Origin: Elusimicrobia bacterium UBA6262
Lineage (GTDB): Bacteria; CAYTYR01; UBA6262
Direction of reading: 5' to 3'
Length of the DNA stretch: 19,034 nt
Assembly (NCBI GenBank): GCA_002441095.1
Contig: DJVG01000020.1
Coordinates: 44,238 to 63,271, forward strand
A program made the translations under genes and the position numbers. Below the pieces are notes generated by a model that was not told the origin of the DNA, did not search any database, and saw only the letters and a program-made list of their open reading frames with translations. Each line of letters opens with the position of its first letter. The stretch's first letter is position 1. Below, piece by piece: positions 6,648 through 13,568 of the stretch.

Positions 6648-7724
6648 TTAGGGTATTAGCTTTTGATATATTCTCTCGCTGCTATCATGTGGTACTGCCG
6701 CCTGAGCTTGTTGCCGCATAGCGGCGAGCAGTGCCGGCTCGGCCAGCCAGCTGCCAATAATTTCTGGTATTTGCCTCATATCTTTAACCATGATCCCGGC
6801 TTTATTAGTCTCCACAAATTTGGCATTTTCCTCTTCCTGGCCAGGGATGGCATTGATCATCAATAGAGGCAGTCCAAAAGTCAGGCACTCGGTTACAGTC
6901 AATCCACCTGGCTTGGTCACAACCACATCGCTGACAGAGTAATATTCATATATTTTATCAGTGAAACCGATCACCTGAATAGTTAAGGCGCTCTTCTTTG
7001 CTTCTGCCGTAAGTTTGGCCTGCAATTTTTGGTTCAATCCCGTGTTGACGATCACTTGTATTTTTCCGGCAAATATTTCCAGTCCCTTGATAATGGCAGA
7101 CAGGTCACCGACACCGCCGGCCCCGCTTAAAATAAGTACCGTGAATAAACCAGCTTGCCTGCCGGCTGTTTTATTAATCGGCTTGACCGGTATTCCGGTT
7201 ATGGTAATATTCCCTTCCTGGATGCCTTTTTGCAGCAAAACCTGCTTGACCTGGCCGGAGGCTACAAAATATTCGTCAACCTGGCTGCTTACCCATAAAC
7301 TATGAGGGTAATAATCAGTGATTACAACGCCAAATTTAAAATCCCTTTTTTTGTTCTTTAATACGGAAATAGGTAAAAAATGAGTGGTCATGAGTACGGT
7401 CGGCTTAGTCAGTTCCAGGTAGCGGTAAAATGGCCCAAAGAAGCTGTTTTCGATTCTTCTGGCGAGCCTAATAAGTATATTATTTTTATAATTATGCTCT
7501 GTACCCTGATATAGCAACGACCAGAGTTGAGGGAATTTTTTGATCAGTAAATAATATCCGTCGCGATAAATAAAACGATACCAGGAAGGAGCAAAATCCA
7601 GGATATCTTTCATTGCTACTGTTGTTCCAGCCTGCCGGCTAAAATACTCAGCCAGGGCCTGAGCCGCCATTTTATGGCCAGCCCCGCAGGGAGCATATAA
7701 AATTACCACTTTTTCAGGTGACAT
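6648..7724 (-). CDS. UgtP/MGDG-synthase-like GT28 glycosyltransferase
   Basis: The 358-residue protein has the two-domain GT-B layout of processive diacylglycerol glycosyltransferases and plant MGDG synthases. N-terminal acceptor domain: LYAPCGAGHKMAAQAL (GAGH at 14-17), PTVLMTTHFLP and TDYYPHSLWV (136-145). C-terminal nucleotide-sugar domain: GIPV (177-180), LSGAGGVG (199-206), VVTKPGGLTVTECLTFGLPL (268-287) and PGQEEENA (294-301). It should transfer glucose or galactose from a UDP-sugar to diacylglycerol on the cytoplasmic membrane face, making glycolipid. No signal peptide is present, as expected. The start codon is one base after the stop of the 142-residue protein gene, and the symporter follows after 12 bases, so they form one transcription unit. 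Donor sugar and processivity cannot be told from sequence. Confidence 0.9.
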   Translation of the reverse strand: MSPEKVVILYAPCGAGHKMAAQALAEYFSRQAGTTVAMKDILDFAPSWYRFIYRDGYYLLIKKFPQLWSLLYQGTEHNYKNNILIRLARRIENSFFGPFYRYLELTKPTVLMTTHFLPISVLKNKKRDFKFGVVITDYYPHSLWVSSQVDEYFVASGQVKQVLLQKGIQEGNITITGIPVKPINKTAGRQAGLFTVLILSGAGGVGDLSAIIKGLEIFAGKIQVIVNTGLNQKLQAKLTAEAKKSALTIQVIGFTDKIYEYYSVSDVVVTKPGGLTVTECLTFGLPLLMINAIPGQEEENAKFVETNKAGIMVKDMRQIPEIIGSWLAEPALLAAMRQQAQAAVPHDSSERIYQKLIP

Positions 7725-7725
7725 A

Positions 7726-8154
7726 TTATTGCACTACTGTTTCCAGTTCCTTTTTTATATTCTCCATGAGAGCTTTTCTGGAGGGAGTCAGCAGTCCGCC
7801 AAAATGCAAGCCCAGGAAAAGGCTGGCCTGCGTTGGATCGCTCTGCCAGGGCCAGATAGCTGCGAAGTAAACATATTCAGGATCATTGGTATTAAGGTAT
7901 AGGGTTTGTTCCTTCCTGACGCCATTTAAAGCCTGGACCACTTCCAGGTCACCCATTTCCCTGGCCGGCTTTTCCCCAGCCGATTTAAATGGCGCTTTGT
8001 AAAATTTATCCAGGATCACCAGTAAAGGCGCCAGTTTTTCTTCTATGACCACCATCCTGGTCTTGACAAATTGCAGATCCTGGTTAAAATACATTGTTTC
8101 CGGAGCAAAAAATACTTTCAGCTCTTTGATCATCTCTTTAAAAGATTCCTGCAT
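7726..8154 (-). CDS. Conserved-looking 142-residue protein of unknown function
   Basis: I do not recognise this family. The protein is soluble, without signal peptide or membrane span. Residues 1-60 are rich in amphipathic helix (MQESFKEMIKELKVFFAPE, then a charged VVIEEKLAPLLVILDKF). The middle has a Pro/Glu-rich turn, and residues 85-120 look like beta strands (LYLNTNDPEYVYFAAIWPW, then SLFLGLHFGGL), ending with a basic helix. GGGGGAG lies 6 bases before the ATG. It is one base from the glycosyltransferase gene, so translation is probably coupled. Its partner may therefore be lipid or envelope metabolism, but that is context only. Confidence 0.75.
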   Translation of the reverse strand: MQESFKEMIKELKVFFAPETMYFNQDLQFVKTRMVVIEEKLAPLLVILDKFYKAPFKSAGEKPAREMGDLEVVQALNGVRKEQTLYLNTNDPEYVYFAAIWPWQSDPTQASLFLGLHFGGLLTPSRKALMENIKKELETVVQ

Positions 8155-8196
8155 AGCGTCTCCCCCGATGGTTATTTTTATGATCTCAGGCTATTT

Positions 8197-9054
8197 CTAT
8201 ATCGCCTCTTTTGCGGCTAAAGCTTCCTTGATCAATGCGCGCCCTGGATATTTCTTTTTTTCCGCGATGCGTTTAAGCTCCTGGATATTCTTATCGCCTA
8301 ATTTCATGAATTCAACAGCGGCCCAGTATACAGTTTCGCCGGTTTCCTTTTTTAACAGGTTCCTTAAGTAGACGGGTTTCTCTTTTACGGTTAAATGGTC
8401 ATATTCGATCTTGCTGATAGCCAGCAGGGCAACATCATGGCAATCTTTGCTTTCCAGCTCCGGCTTCAGCAACGGGATAGCTTCTGGTTTACCGATCATG
8501 GCCAGGGCATATATGGCCTGGGTTTTAAGCGTCAAATCAAGGCTTCTCAAGTATTGTATAGCCACGTCATAACCTGAATCATCTCCTAATTCACCCAGCG
8601 CCCGGACCGCGAACAATTGCAGTGCTGGATCATAATCCTTGGCCGCGGCTCTCAGCTTATTAATAGAATTCTTATCTCCTACTGTGCCCAGTGAGACAGC
8701 GGCAATATGCCTGCTGAACCGGTCGGGACTATGCTCCATGTACCATTCCACTATCTCTCTGGCTCTCTTATCATTGAATTCTGCCAGTTTCAACATTATC
8801 CCATTCTTGGCCGGAACTGATACTTTCATTTCGCCGATGATAGTCTTGATCGGCTTGTCCTCTTTACTTTCAGACAAGATCTCGATCAAGGCCGGAGCAT
8901 CAGTGGCCTTCAGCTTATTAAAATTATTTATATTAATGGAAAGATTGTTTTCCTGGTTTAGGTAAAATATTTCATCCCGTATGCCTTCTGCCCAAACCGA
9001 TGAATATAAGATTAATAAAATAAATACTAATATTATACTTTGACCCTTTAGCAC
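8197..9054 (-). CDS. Exported HEAT-repeat protein
   Basis: The start is GTG at 9054, with AGAGGG five bases upstream; no better ATG follows before the signal peptide. Residues 4-22 (GQSIILVFILLILYSSVWA) are a signal peptide with cleavage near VWA-EG. From about residue 108 to 275 the protein is built of HEAT/PBS-lyase-type repeats of about 30 residues: SRHIAAVSLGTVGDKNSINK, then LQLFAVRALGELGDDSGYDV, then LKTQAIYALAMIGKPEAIP, then VALLAISKIE and VYWAAVEFMKLGDKN. Such solenoids are protein-protein interaction scaffolds, here probably periplasmic. The gene heads the envelope-related group that continues to 3341. No consensus promoter is visible in the 92-base gap before it, which instead holds repetitive sequence. 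Confidence 0.85.
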   Translation of the reverse strand: MLKGQSIILVFILLILYSSVWAEGIRDEIFYLNQENNLSININNFNKLKATDAPALIEILSESKEDKPIKTIIGEMKVSVPAKNGIMLKLAEFNDKRAREIVEWYMEHSPDRFSRHIAAVSLGTVGDKNSINKLRAAAKDYDPALQLFAVRALGELGDDSGYDVAIQYLRSLDLTLKTQAIYALAMIGKPEAIPLLKPELESKDCHDVALLAISKIEYDHLTVKEKPVYLRNLLKKETGETVYWAAVEFMKLGDKNIQELKRIAEKKKYPGRALIKEALAAKEAI

Positions 9055-9084
9055 TTTGACCCTCTTAGTTGACTCTATTATCTT

Positions 9085-9146
9085 TTCCTAATACCCGCTT
9101 TTATGCTGTTCCTCGCACCACGCATTACGCACGACGCACAACGTTT
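9085..9146. repeat. Degenerate GTGCG/TGCGT simple repeat in the yraN-HEAT gap
   Basis: The gap holds several near-repeats of a GTGCG word read on the minus strand (for example TTGTGCGTCGTGCGTAATGC, then GTGGTGCGAGG). No ORF or promoter is apparent. This looks like dispersed repetitive debris, not a functional element. Confidence 0.5.
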
Positions 9147-9518
9147 TTAATACCGATACCTTCCGTCAGATTGGAAAGCGTTTTCGATCAGCTCAATATC
9201 TTCGCCGTTTATACTTACCACGTCAAACCGGACATCTTTATCAGTGATCCCTTTGCTTTTAATATAGCCCAGGGCCGCTTTGATTATTTGCCTTTGCTTA
9301 TAACCGTTCACTGCCTGTTGCGGCAGTCCATAGGATGTTTCCCGGCGTGATTTTACTTCAATGAACACCAGGGCTTCCCGGTCGAGAGCTACAATATCCA
9401 GCTCTCCCATCTGGCAGCACCAGTTCTGTTCTATTATTGTATAGCCAAGTTCACGTAAATAATCAGCAGCTTTTTCTTCACCCGCAAACCCCTTGTGGCG
9501 GTTATCAACTTTGGACAT
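9147..9518 (-). CDS. yraN: YraN/UPF0102 family nuclease-fold protein
   Basis: I take ATG 9518 (MSKVDNRHKGFAGEEKAADY, 123 residues) because it has AGAGG 7 bases upstream and because the family begins just before the (G)xxGE-x-x-A motif. A longer in-frame start at 9650 would lie deep inside rnhB. The restriction-endonuclease-like core is intact: Glu14, then GELDIVALD (38-46) and FIEVKSRR (52-59), giving the D-(x)n-E-x-K metal site (Asp41, Glu54, Lys56). The biological role of the family is not settled; it is often found near rnhB and rplS, and a Holliday-junction or DNA-processing role has been suggested. It overlaps rnhB by 14 bases. Confidence 0.92.
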   Translation of the reverse strand: MSKVDNRHKGFAGEEKAADYLRELGYTIIEQNWCCQMGELDIVALDREALVFIEVKSRRETSYGLPQQAVNGYKQRQIIKAALGYIKSKGITDKDVRFDVVSINGEDIELIENAFQSDGRYRY

Positions 9519-10155
9519 GACAAGCCTCTTTAACCGGGGCAAAAGATCTCCGGTGATATGGGCACGGCCCGTATTTGGCCAGGGCTGCCAAATGTTCCTT
9601 TGTGCCATAGCCTTTATGGCAGTCAAACCCGTACAGGGGATATTCTTCATGCAATTCCCGCATTAGTTTATCCCGGTGGACCTTAGCTACGATACTGGCC
9701 GCGGCTATCGAGGCGCTGATCCTGTCCCCTTTAATAATATTTTTTTGCGGTATAATTACGTCTGCTAACTTCACCGCATCGATCAATAAAAAATCCGGGG
9801 TTACCCCCAGATTCTTTATGGCTTTCTTCATCGCCAATTTTGTAGCTTCTAAAATGTTATGCCGGTCAATAAGTTCAACACTGACTTCCCCGATACCTAC
9901 GGCAATTGCGATGTTATGAATCTTCCCGTACAACAAGTTCCGTTCCCTTTCCGACACCAATTTTGAATCATTCAATCTTGGCAAATAATAAAATGGCGGC
10001 AAGATCACTGCCCCGGCCACCACCGGGCCGGCCAGAGGACCGCGGCCTGCCTCATCGATTCCGGCCACCAGTTGCGCTCCGGCAGCATAACATTGCTGTT
10101 CAGTCGCATACAGCCGGTTGACTCGCTCTATTTCCCTGTTTTCATCCTTTAGCAT
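9505..10155 (-). CDS. rnhB: Ribonuclease HII
   Basis: The 216-residue enzyme cleaves the RNA strand of RNA-DNA hybrids and removes ribonucleotides misincorporated in DNA. Signature segments are all present: AGIDEAGRGPLAGPVVAGAV (Asp34, Glu35), DSKLVSERER (63-72), LLIDAV (Asp126), KGD (142-144), ASIVAKVHRD (153-162, Asp162) and the YGFDCHKGYGTKEH segment near the C-terminus, so the DEDD catalytic set is complete. Length is normal. It starts within the last codons of rplS (14-base overlap) and overlaps yraN at its end by 14 bases, so the three are translated from one message. Confidence 0.97.
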   Translation of the reverse strand: MLKDENREIERVNRLYATEQQCYAAGAQLVAGIDEAGRGPLAGPVVAGAVILPPFYYLPRLNDSKLVSERERNLLYGKIHNIAIAVGIGEVSVELIDRHNILEATKLAMKKAIKNLGVTPDFLLIDAVKLADVIIPQKNIIKGDRISASIAAASIVAKVHRDKLMRELHEEYPLYGFDCHKGYGTKEHLAALAKYGPCPYHRRSFAPVKEACHVQS

Positions 10156-10516
10156 CGGTAGGAATGACCTGGGTCGTTATTCTTTCCTTGATTTTAGCTT
10201 CCTTGCCTTCTTTATCCCTGATATAGTACAGTTTTGCCCGGCGGACCCTACCTTCTTTAACCCGTTCCAATTTCATGATCCGCGGTGAGTGAATAGGGAA
10301 AATCCTCTCTACGCCTACGCCAAACGATATTTTCCTGACCGTAAGAGTTTCGTTCAATCCCCCGCTTTTACGGGCAATAACGGTACCTTCAAATATCTGT
10401 ACCCGTTCATTGTCTCCTTCTACTACCTTGGTGTGGACCCGGACCAGGTCTCCCGGTTTAAAGGAAGGTATGTCCTTCTTCAACTGCTTGTCGCGCACTA
10501 CTTTCATTAAATCCAT
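10142..10516 (-). CDS. rplS: 50S ribosomal protein L19
   Basis: The 124-residue protein shows the L19 pattern throughout: FKPGDLVRVHTKVVEGDNER, VQIFEGTVIARKSGG, TVRKISFGVGVERIFPIHSP, and the basic RRAKLYYIRDKEGK. L19 sits at the 30S-50S interface. AAAGGAG lies 6 bases before the ATG, after a run of A. The acidic and lysine-rich tail is a few residues longer than in E. coli. Its place after trmD and before rnhB is the conserved order; the preceding gap contains an inverted-repeat element. Confidence 0.97.
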   Translation of the reverse strand: MDLMKVVRDKQLKKDIPSFKPGDLVRVHTKVVEGDNERVQIFEGTVIARKSGGLNETLTVRKISFGVGVERIFPIHSPRIMKLERVKEGRVRRAKLYYIRDKEGKEAKIKERITTQVIPTDAKG

Positions 10517-10552
10517 GTTTTACTCCTTTTTTTTAAGTGTGCCAGTGCTCGA

Positions 10553-10648
10553 GTTGCCAGTCAATACAAGAAACAGTTTTTACTGCTCTTCGCGTTTACT
10601 GCTCTTCGCTCTTACTGGCAACTGTATTTCGCTCTTACTGTTTCTTGT
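10553..10648. repeat. Interleaved inverted and direct repeats over the 3' end of trmD
   Basis: GTTGCCAGT (10553-10561) recurs inverted as ACTGGCAAC (10614-10622), and ACAAGAAACAG (10566-10576) recurs inverted as CTGTTTCTTGT (10638-10648). The 15-mer TTTACTGCTCTTCGC is present twice in direct orientation (10579-10593 and 10595-10609). The trmD stop codon (10580) lies inside. This resembles a small dispersed repeat of the kind seen between genes elsewhere in the window. Confidence 0.65.
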
Positions 10649-11344
10649 TCTTACTATCTTTGTTGATTTTAAATAATCGGCCCAGAGATCAGGCCTGTTA
10701 TTTTTAGTCGTTTTCTCTGCCTGTTCCCGCCGCCACTGTGCGATAGCGGCATGATTTCCGCTGATGAGCACAGGCGGAACTTTCATTTTTTTGTAAACTG
10801 CAGGCCTGGTGTAGTGAGGCCAGTCCAGCAAGCCATGATAAAAAGAGTCTTTTTCATAAGACTCCTGCTTGCTAATAGCCCCGGGAACTAACCTGACGAC
10901 TGCTTCCATGAGCACCATGGCCGGCACTTCACCGCCGCTGACCACAAAATCTCCGATCGAGATCTCTTCATCAACCAGCCTGGCTCTCGCCCGTTCATCT
11001 ATGCCTTCATAACGGCCGCAGATGATCACCAGGTGCTGCTGTTTGGCCAATCTCTTGGCCACTGCCTGGCTGAGCACCTGACCTTGGGGCGACATTAATA
11101 TTACTTTGCTGTTTCTCCGGGATACTTTTCGCACTGCTTTAAATAACGGCTCGCATTTCATGACCATGCCTGCGCCGCCGCCATAAGGAGAATCATCGCA
11201 GGTCTGGTGCCGGCCTTCCCCGAACTGGCGCAGGTCAACCAGGTTAATGCTGACTGCTTCTTTTTTTTGCGCCTGCTTTATTATGGACTCTTCCAGGAAT
11301 CCTTTAAAGATCCCCGGAAAAAGAGTGATCAGTTCAATCTTCAC
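10580..11344 (-). CDS. trmD: tRNA (guanine-N1)-methyltransferase TrmD
   Basis: TrmD methylates G37 of tRNAs with SAM and prevents frameshifting at proline and similar codons. The start is GTG, overlapping the TGA of khpA by four bases. The SPOUT trefoil-knot motifs are present: LITLFPGIF, DDSPYGGGAGMVM, ILMSPQGQ, IICGRYEGIDER, and the EEISIGDFVVSGGE segment with the catalytic Asp, followed by the C-terminal SFYHGLLDWPHYTRP. The enzyme core ends near RPDLWADYL. The last 20-27 residues (KIVRTRNSKSEIQLPVRAKS and on) are basic, low-complexity and encoded by the inverted-repeat element, so they are probably an acquired tail and not part of the fold. rimM, normally just upstream, is absent. Confidence 0.97.
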   Translation of the reverse strand: MKIELITLFPGIFKGFLEESIIKQAQKKEAVSINLVDLRQFGEGRHQTCDDSPYGGGAGMVMKCEPLFKAVRKVSRRNSKVILMSPQGQVLSQAVAKRLAKQQHLVIICGRYEGIDERARARLVDEEISIGDFVVSGGEVPAMVLMEAVVRLVPGAISKQESYEKDSFYHGLLDWPHYTRPAVYKKMKVPPVLISGNHAAIAQWRREQAEKTTKNNRPDLWADYLKSTKIVRTRNSKSEIQLPVRAKSSKREEQ

Positions 11345-11586
11345 TCAATGATCTCCAGGACTATGCGTTTCTTGGCTTTGGCTCCTGCAGCACCTAATAA
11401 AAGCCGTATAGCTTTCACGATCCGGCCTTGCTTGCCGATCACTTTGCCGATATCCGGCTGGGATACCCGTAATTCCAGCACAATTGCCTGCTCTCCTAAA
11501 ATCTCGTTCACGCTAACTTTATCTGGCTCATCAACTAAAGCTTTAACAATATATTCCACCAGGTCCGTAATATTATCCGGCATCAT
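11341..11586 (-). CDS. khpA: KhpA, single KH-domain RNA-binding protein
   Basis: The 81-residue protein is one KH domain. It has the family sequence VVEY-type helix (DLVEYIVKALVDEPDKVSV), the RNA-binding GKQG loop (51-54) within DIGKVIGKQGRIVKAIRLLL, and ends in VLEIIE. KhpA binds RNA, often with KhpB, and affects cell division and translation in Gram-positive bacteria. It lies between rpsP and trmD as usual. The first two codons are both ATG; the upstream run AGGGGGG is better spaced for the second (11583), so the true protein may lack the first Met. Confidence 0.95.
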   Translation of the reverse strand: MMPDNITDLVEYIVKALVDEPDKVSVNEILGEQAIVLELRVSQPDIGKVIGKQGRIVKAIRLLLGAAGAKAKKRIVLEIIE

Positions 11587-11599
11587 ACCCCCCTACTGT

Positions 11600-11692
11600 A
11601 ACACAAAATTACAAATTCTATTCCGCCAACAATATCGGCGGACTTTGCGCTCCAAGCGCTTATTCTAAAGATGTAATTTAGCATTTAGAATT
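11600..11692. repeat. Gap with two small hairpins and AT-rich repeat-like sequence (rpsP-khpA)
   Basis: TCCGCC (11622-11627) pairs with GGCGGA (11637-11642), and GCGCT (11647-11651) with AGCGC (11655-11659). They are flanked by near-repeats of AATTCTAAAT and TTACAAATTCTA type. No T-run follows in either direction, so a terminator is unlikely. It resembles dispersed intergenic repeat debris inside an otherwise tight operon. Confidence 0.5.
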
Positions 11693-11938
11693 TTAAAGTT
11701 TAATGCCTGCCTGAAGCAATATTTTCTTGACCGTATTGGTCGGTTTCGCCCCTTTTTTGAACCAGGCCATTATTTCCTCCTGTTTCAGTCCGGTCAGGCG
11801 AGGGCTGGTAAACTGGCTGTATTGTCCCAATATTGCCACTACTTTGCCGCTGCTGGCGCGTGATTCATCCTGCGCTACTAACCTGTAGAAAGCCCTATGC
11901 GGGGCTCCTTTACGCTGCAATTTCAATTTCAATGCCAC
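11693..11938 (-). CDS. rpsP: 30S ribosomal protein S16
   Basis: S16 helps assemble the 30S body. Residues read ALKLKLQRKGAPHRAFYRLV, then ESRASSGKVVAILGQYSQF, and TVKKILLQAGI, the family pattern at normal length. I choose GTG at 11938 (81 residues): GAGGTG stands 6 bases before it. The other in-frame GTG at 11947 is part of that GAGGTG ribosome site and has none of its own. The segment after the conserved GxYxP-type region is slightly unusual (SQFTSPRLTGL). Only 26 bases separate it from rpe. Confidence 0.94.
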   Translation of the reverse strand: MALKLKLQRKGAPHRAFYRLVAQDESRASSGKVVAILGQYSQFTSPRLTGLKQEEIMAWFKKGAKPTNTVKKILLQAGIKL

Positions 11939-11964
11939 TGTGAACACCTCGTTTTCTTTATAGT

Positions 11965-12621
11965 TTATGCTTCTGCTTTAGTTCTTAACGCCTGAATAGC
12001 CTTTTTTACATTATTGCTTTTAAACACAAAACTCCCGGCGACAATAAAGTTAGCGCCTGCCGCCACTACCTGGGCTATATTTTTATCAGTGATCCCGCCG
12101 TCTACAGCCAGTTCTATTTTCTTCTTCTCCAGGCTGATCATGCTCTTTATGGTCCTGATCTTAGGCAGCATTGACGGCATGAATTCCTGACCGCCAAAGC
12201 CAGGTTCTACGGTCATGACCAGTAACAGGTCAACTTTTTTTAGCCAGGGGGCAATGGTCTCAGGTGCGGTTTTAGGCTTGATCGAGATACCGGCCTTTAA
12301 CCCGGCTTTTTTGATCTTGGCTATGGTGCTTCCCAGGTTTTTTACTGCTTCTGCGTGGACGGTGATCATATCGCAACCAGCGTCAACATAGTCCTGGATA
12401 TACCGTGCCGGCTCGGCAATCATCAAGTGGGCGTCAAAAGGCAGGTTGGTTTGCCGGCGCAATGATTTGATCACCGGCGGGCCGATCGTCAGGTTAGGAA
12501 CAAATACGCCATCCATGATATCCAAATGCAGCCAATCTGCCCCGCCTTGTTCCAGCAAAATAACTTCTTCTGCCAGGCGGCTCAGGTCACAATTTAAGAT
12601 GGATGGAGCGATCCTGATCAT
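11965..12621 (-). CDS. rpe: Ribulose-phosphate 3-epimerase
   Basis: The 218-residue TIM-barrel enzyme interconverts ribulose 5-phosphate and xylulose 5-phosphate. All landmarks are present: IAPSILNCDLSRL, LHLDIMDGVFVPNLTIGPPV (His32, Asp34), PFDAHLMI (His65), VEPGFGGQEF (phosphate loop), VDGGI (second catalytic Asp) and VAGSFVF. It overlaps the PASTA gene by four bases (ATGA) and sits just before rpsP. In Firmicutes rpe follows the pknB-rsgA block, and the PASTA gene occupies that position here. Confidence 0.97.
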   Translation of the reverse strand: MIRIAPSILNCDLSRLAEEVILLEQGGADWLHLDIMDGVFVPNLTIGPPVIKSLRRQTNLPFDAHLMIAEPARYIQDYVDAGCDMITVHAEAVKNLGSTIAKIKKAGLKAGISIKPKTAPETIAPWLKKVDLLLVMTVEPGFGGQEFMPSMLPKIRTIKSMISLEKKKIELAVDGGITDKNIAQVVAAGANFIVAGSFVFKSNNVKKAIQALRTKAEA

Positions 12622-13568
12622 AATAACTGCCTTTCTTCAACTAATAATTCATTTACATAGATTTTGGCTTTAGCCGGGCCTTTCACGCTGACCGCCACAT
12701 TCAGTTTCGTGCCCGGTGCTTGTGTCTGGTCAAAGACTTCTCTTTCCCCTTCTTCATCAGTGATCGTGATCCGCACCCGTTTTCCCAGTAATCCCTGCGC
12801 AACTTCATAATGGATTATCTTCACCGCCGGCGAGATTAGTTCTTCCCCTGACCTGACGCTGATGACCAGGGAGACCATGGTGTTCTTCGTCAACGGGTTG
12901 TTAGCTTCCGGCATTTGGGCAATCACCGTACCCGAAGTAATATTATCATTCACTTCTGTGGTTACCTGGTCAACCTTCAATCCCATGAATCTGATGATCC
13001 GGTCCACCTGTTCATAAGGCCGGCTTAACAGATTAGGCATGATTGCCCCTTCCCCGATCCGTCCGGAGCTGACAATCAGATTGATGCTGCTGCCTTTTTC
13101 CAGGGAGATCCCGGCCACAGGGTCTTGTATAATAACCGTGTCTTGTTCCCGGTCAGAATAGATCCGTAAAGTTTCCCCGACGATCAGCCCAGACTGGCGC
13201 AAAACTATTTCCGCATCCCGCCAGGATTTATAAGTCACATTCGGGGTGTCCACTTTTTCTGAACCACGGCTTATGATCACTTTTATTTTACGCCCGGCCT
13301 TTACTTTGCTGCCAGGCAACGGTACCTGGGAAACGATCGCGCCGGATGATATTACCGCATTATACTGCTCACCGTCTTTCACCAGGAACAAGTGCAGGGC
13401 GGTCAACTTATCATATCCCTCGGCTACCGTAATGCCGGTTAAGTCAGGCACTTCCAGGTCGGCATCATTCCTGATCAATATGAGCATCACCAGGTTAACT
13501 AAAAAATATAATACCGCCAGGATAATAATTATAAATATACTGATCCGGACAATTTTTTTCTTTTTCAT
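12618..13568 (-). CDS. PASTA-domain membrane protein without kinase
   Basis: The 316-residue protein has a short basic N-terminus, one membrane span (about 6-33) and an external part with three PASTA domains: about 38-102 (VPDLTG ... VIISRG), 106-169 (TPNVTYKSW ... LIVSSG) and 176-240 (MPNLLSRPYEQ ... LVISVRSG). A non-PASTA beta domain follows (about 245-316). PASTA domains recognise muropeptides or lipid II and are typically the sensor half of PknB-type kinases. There is no kinase domain on the inner side. ATGA overlaps join it to htpX upstream and rpe downstream. It may be a peptidoglycan-binding factor, or the remnant of a PknB whose kinase was lost; the length and intact domains favour a functional protein. 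Confidence 0.93.
   Translation of the reverse strand: MKKKKIVRISIFIIIILAVLYFLVNLVMLILIRNDADLEVPDLTGITVAEGYDKLTALHLFLVKDGEQYNAVISSGAIVSQVPLPGSKVKAGRKIKVIISRGSEKVDTPNVTYKSWRDAEIVLRQSGLIVGETLRIYSDREQDTVIIQDPVAGISLEKGSSINLIVSSGRIGEGAIMPNLLSRPYEQVDRIIRFMGLKVDQVTTEVNDNITSGTVIAQMPEANNPLTKNTMVSLVISVRSGEELISPAVKIIHYEVAQGLLGKRVRITITDEEGEREVFDQTQAPGTKLNVAVSVKGPAKAKIYVNELLVEERQLL

Noticed and set aside
9519..9650. Longer in-frame start of yraN at 9650
   Set aside because: It would add 44 residues fully inside rnhB, with no family similarity, while ATG 9518 has AGAGG at the right distance and begins where YraN proteins begin.
10517..10579. Promoter between trmD and rplS
   Set aside because: A TTGACT occurs on the minus strand in the gap but no -10-like hexamer follows at 16-18 bases; the gap is largely repeat element.
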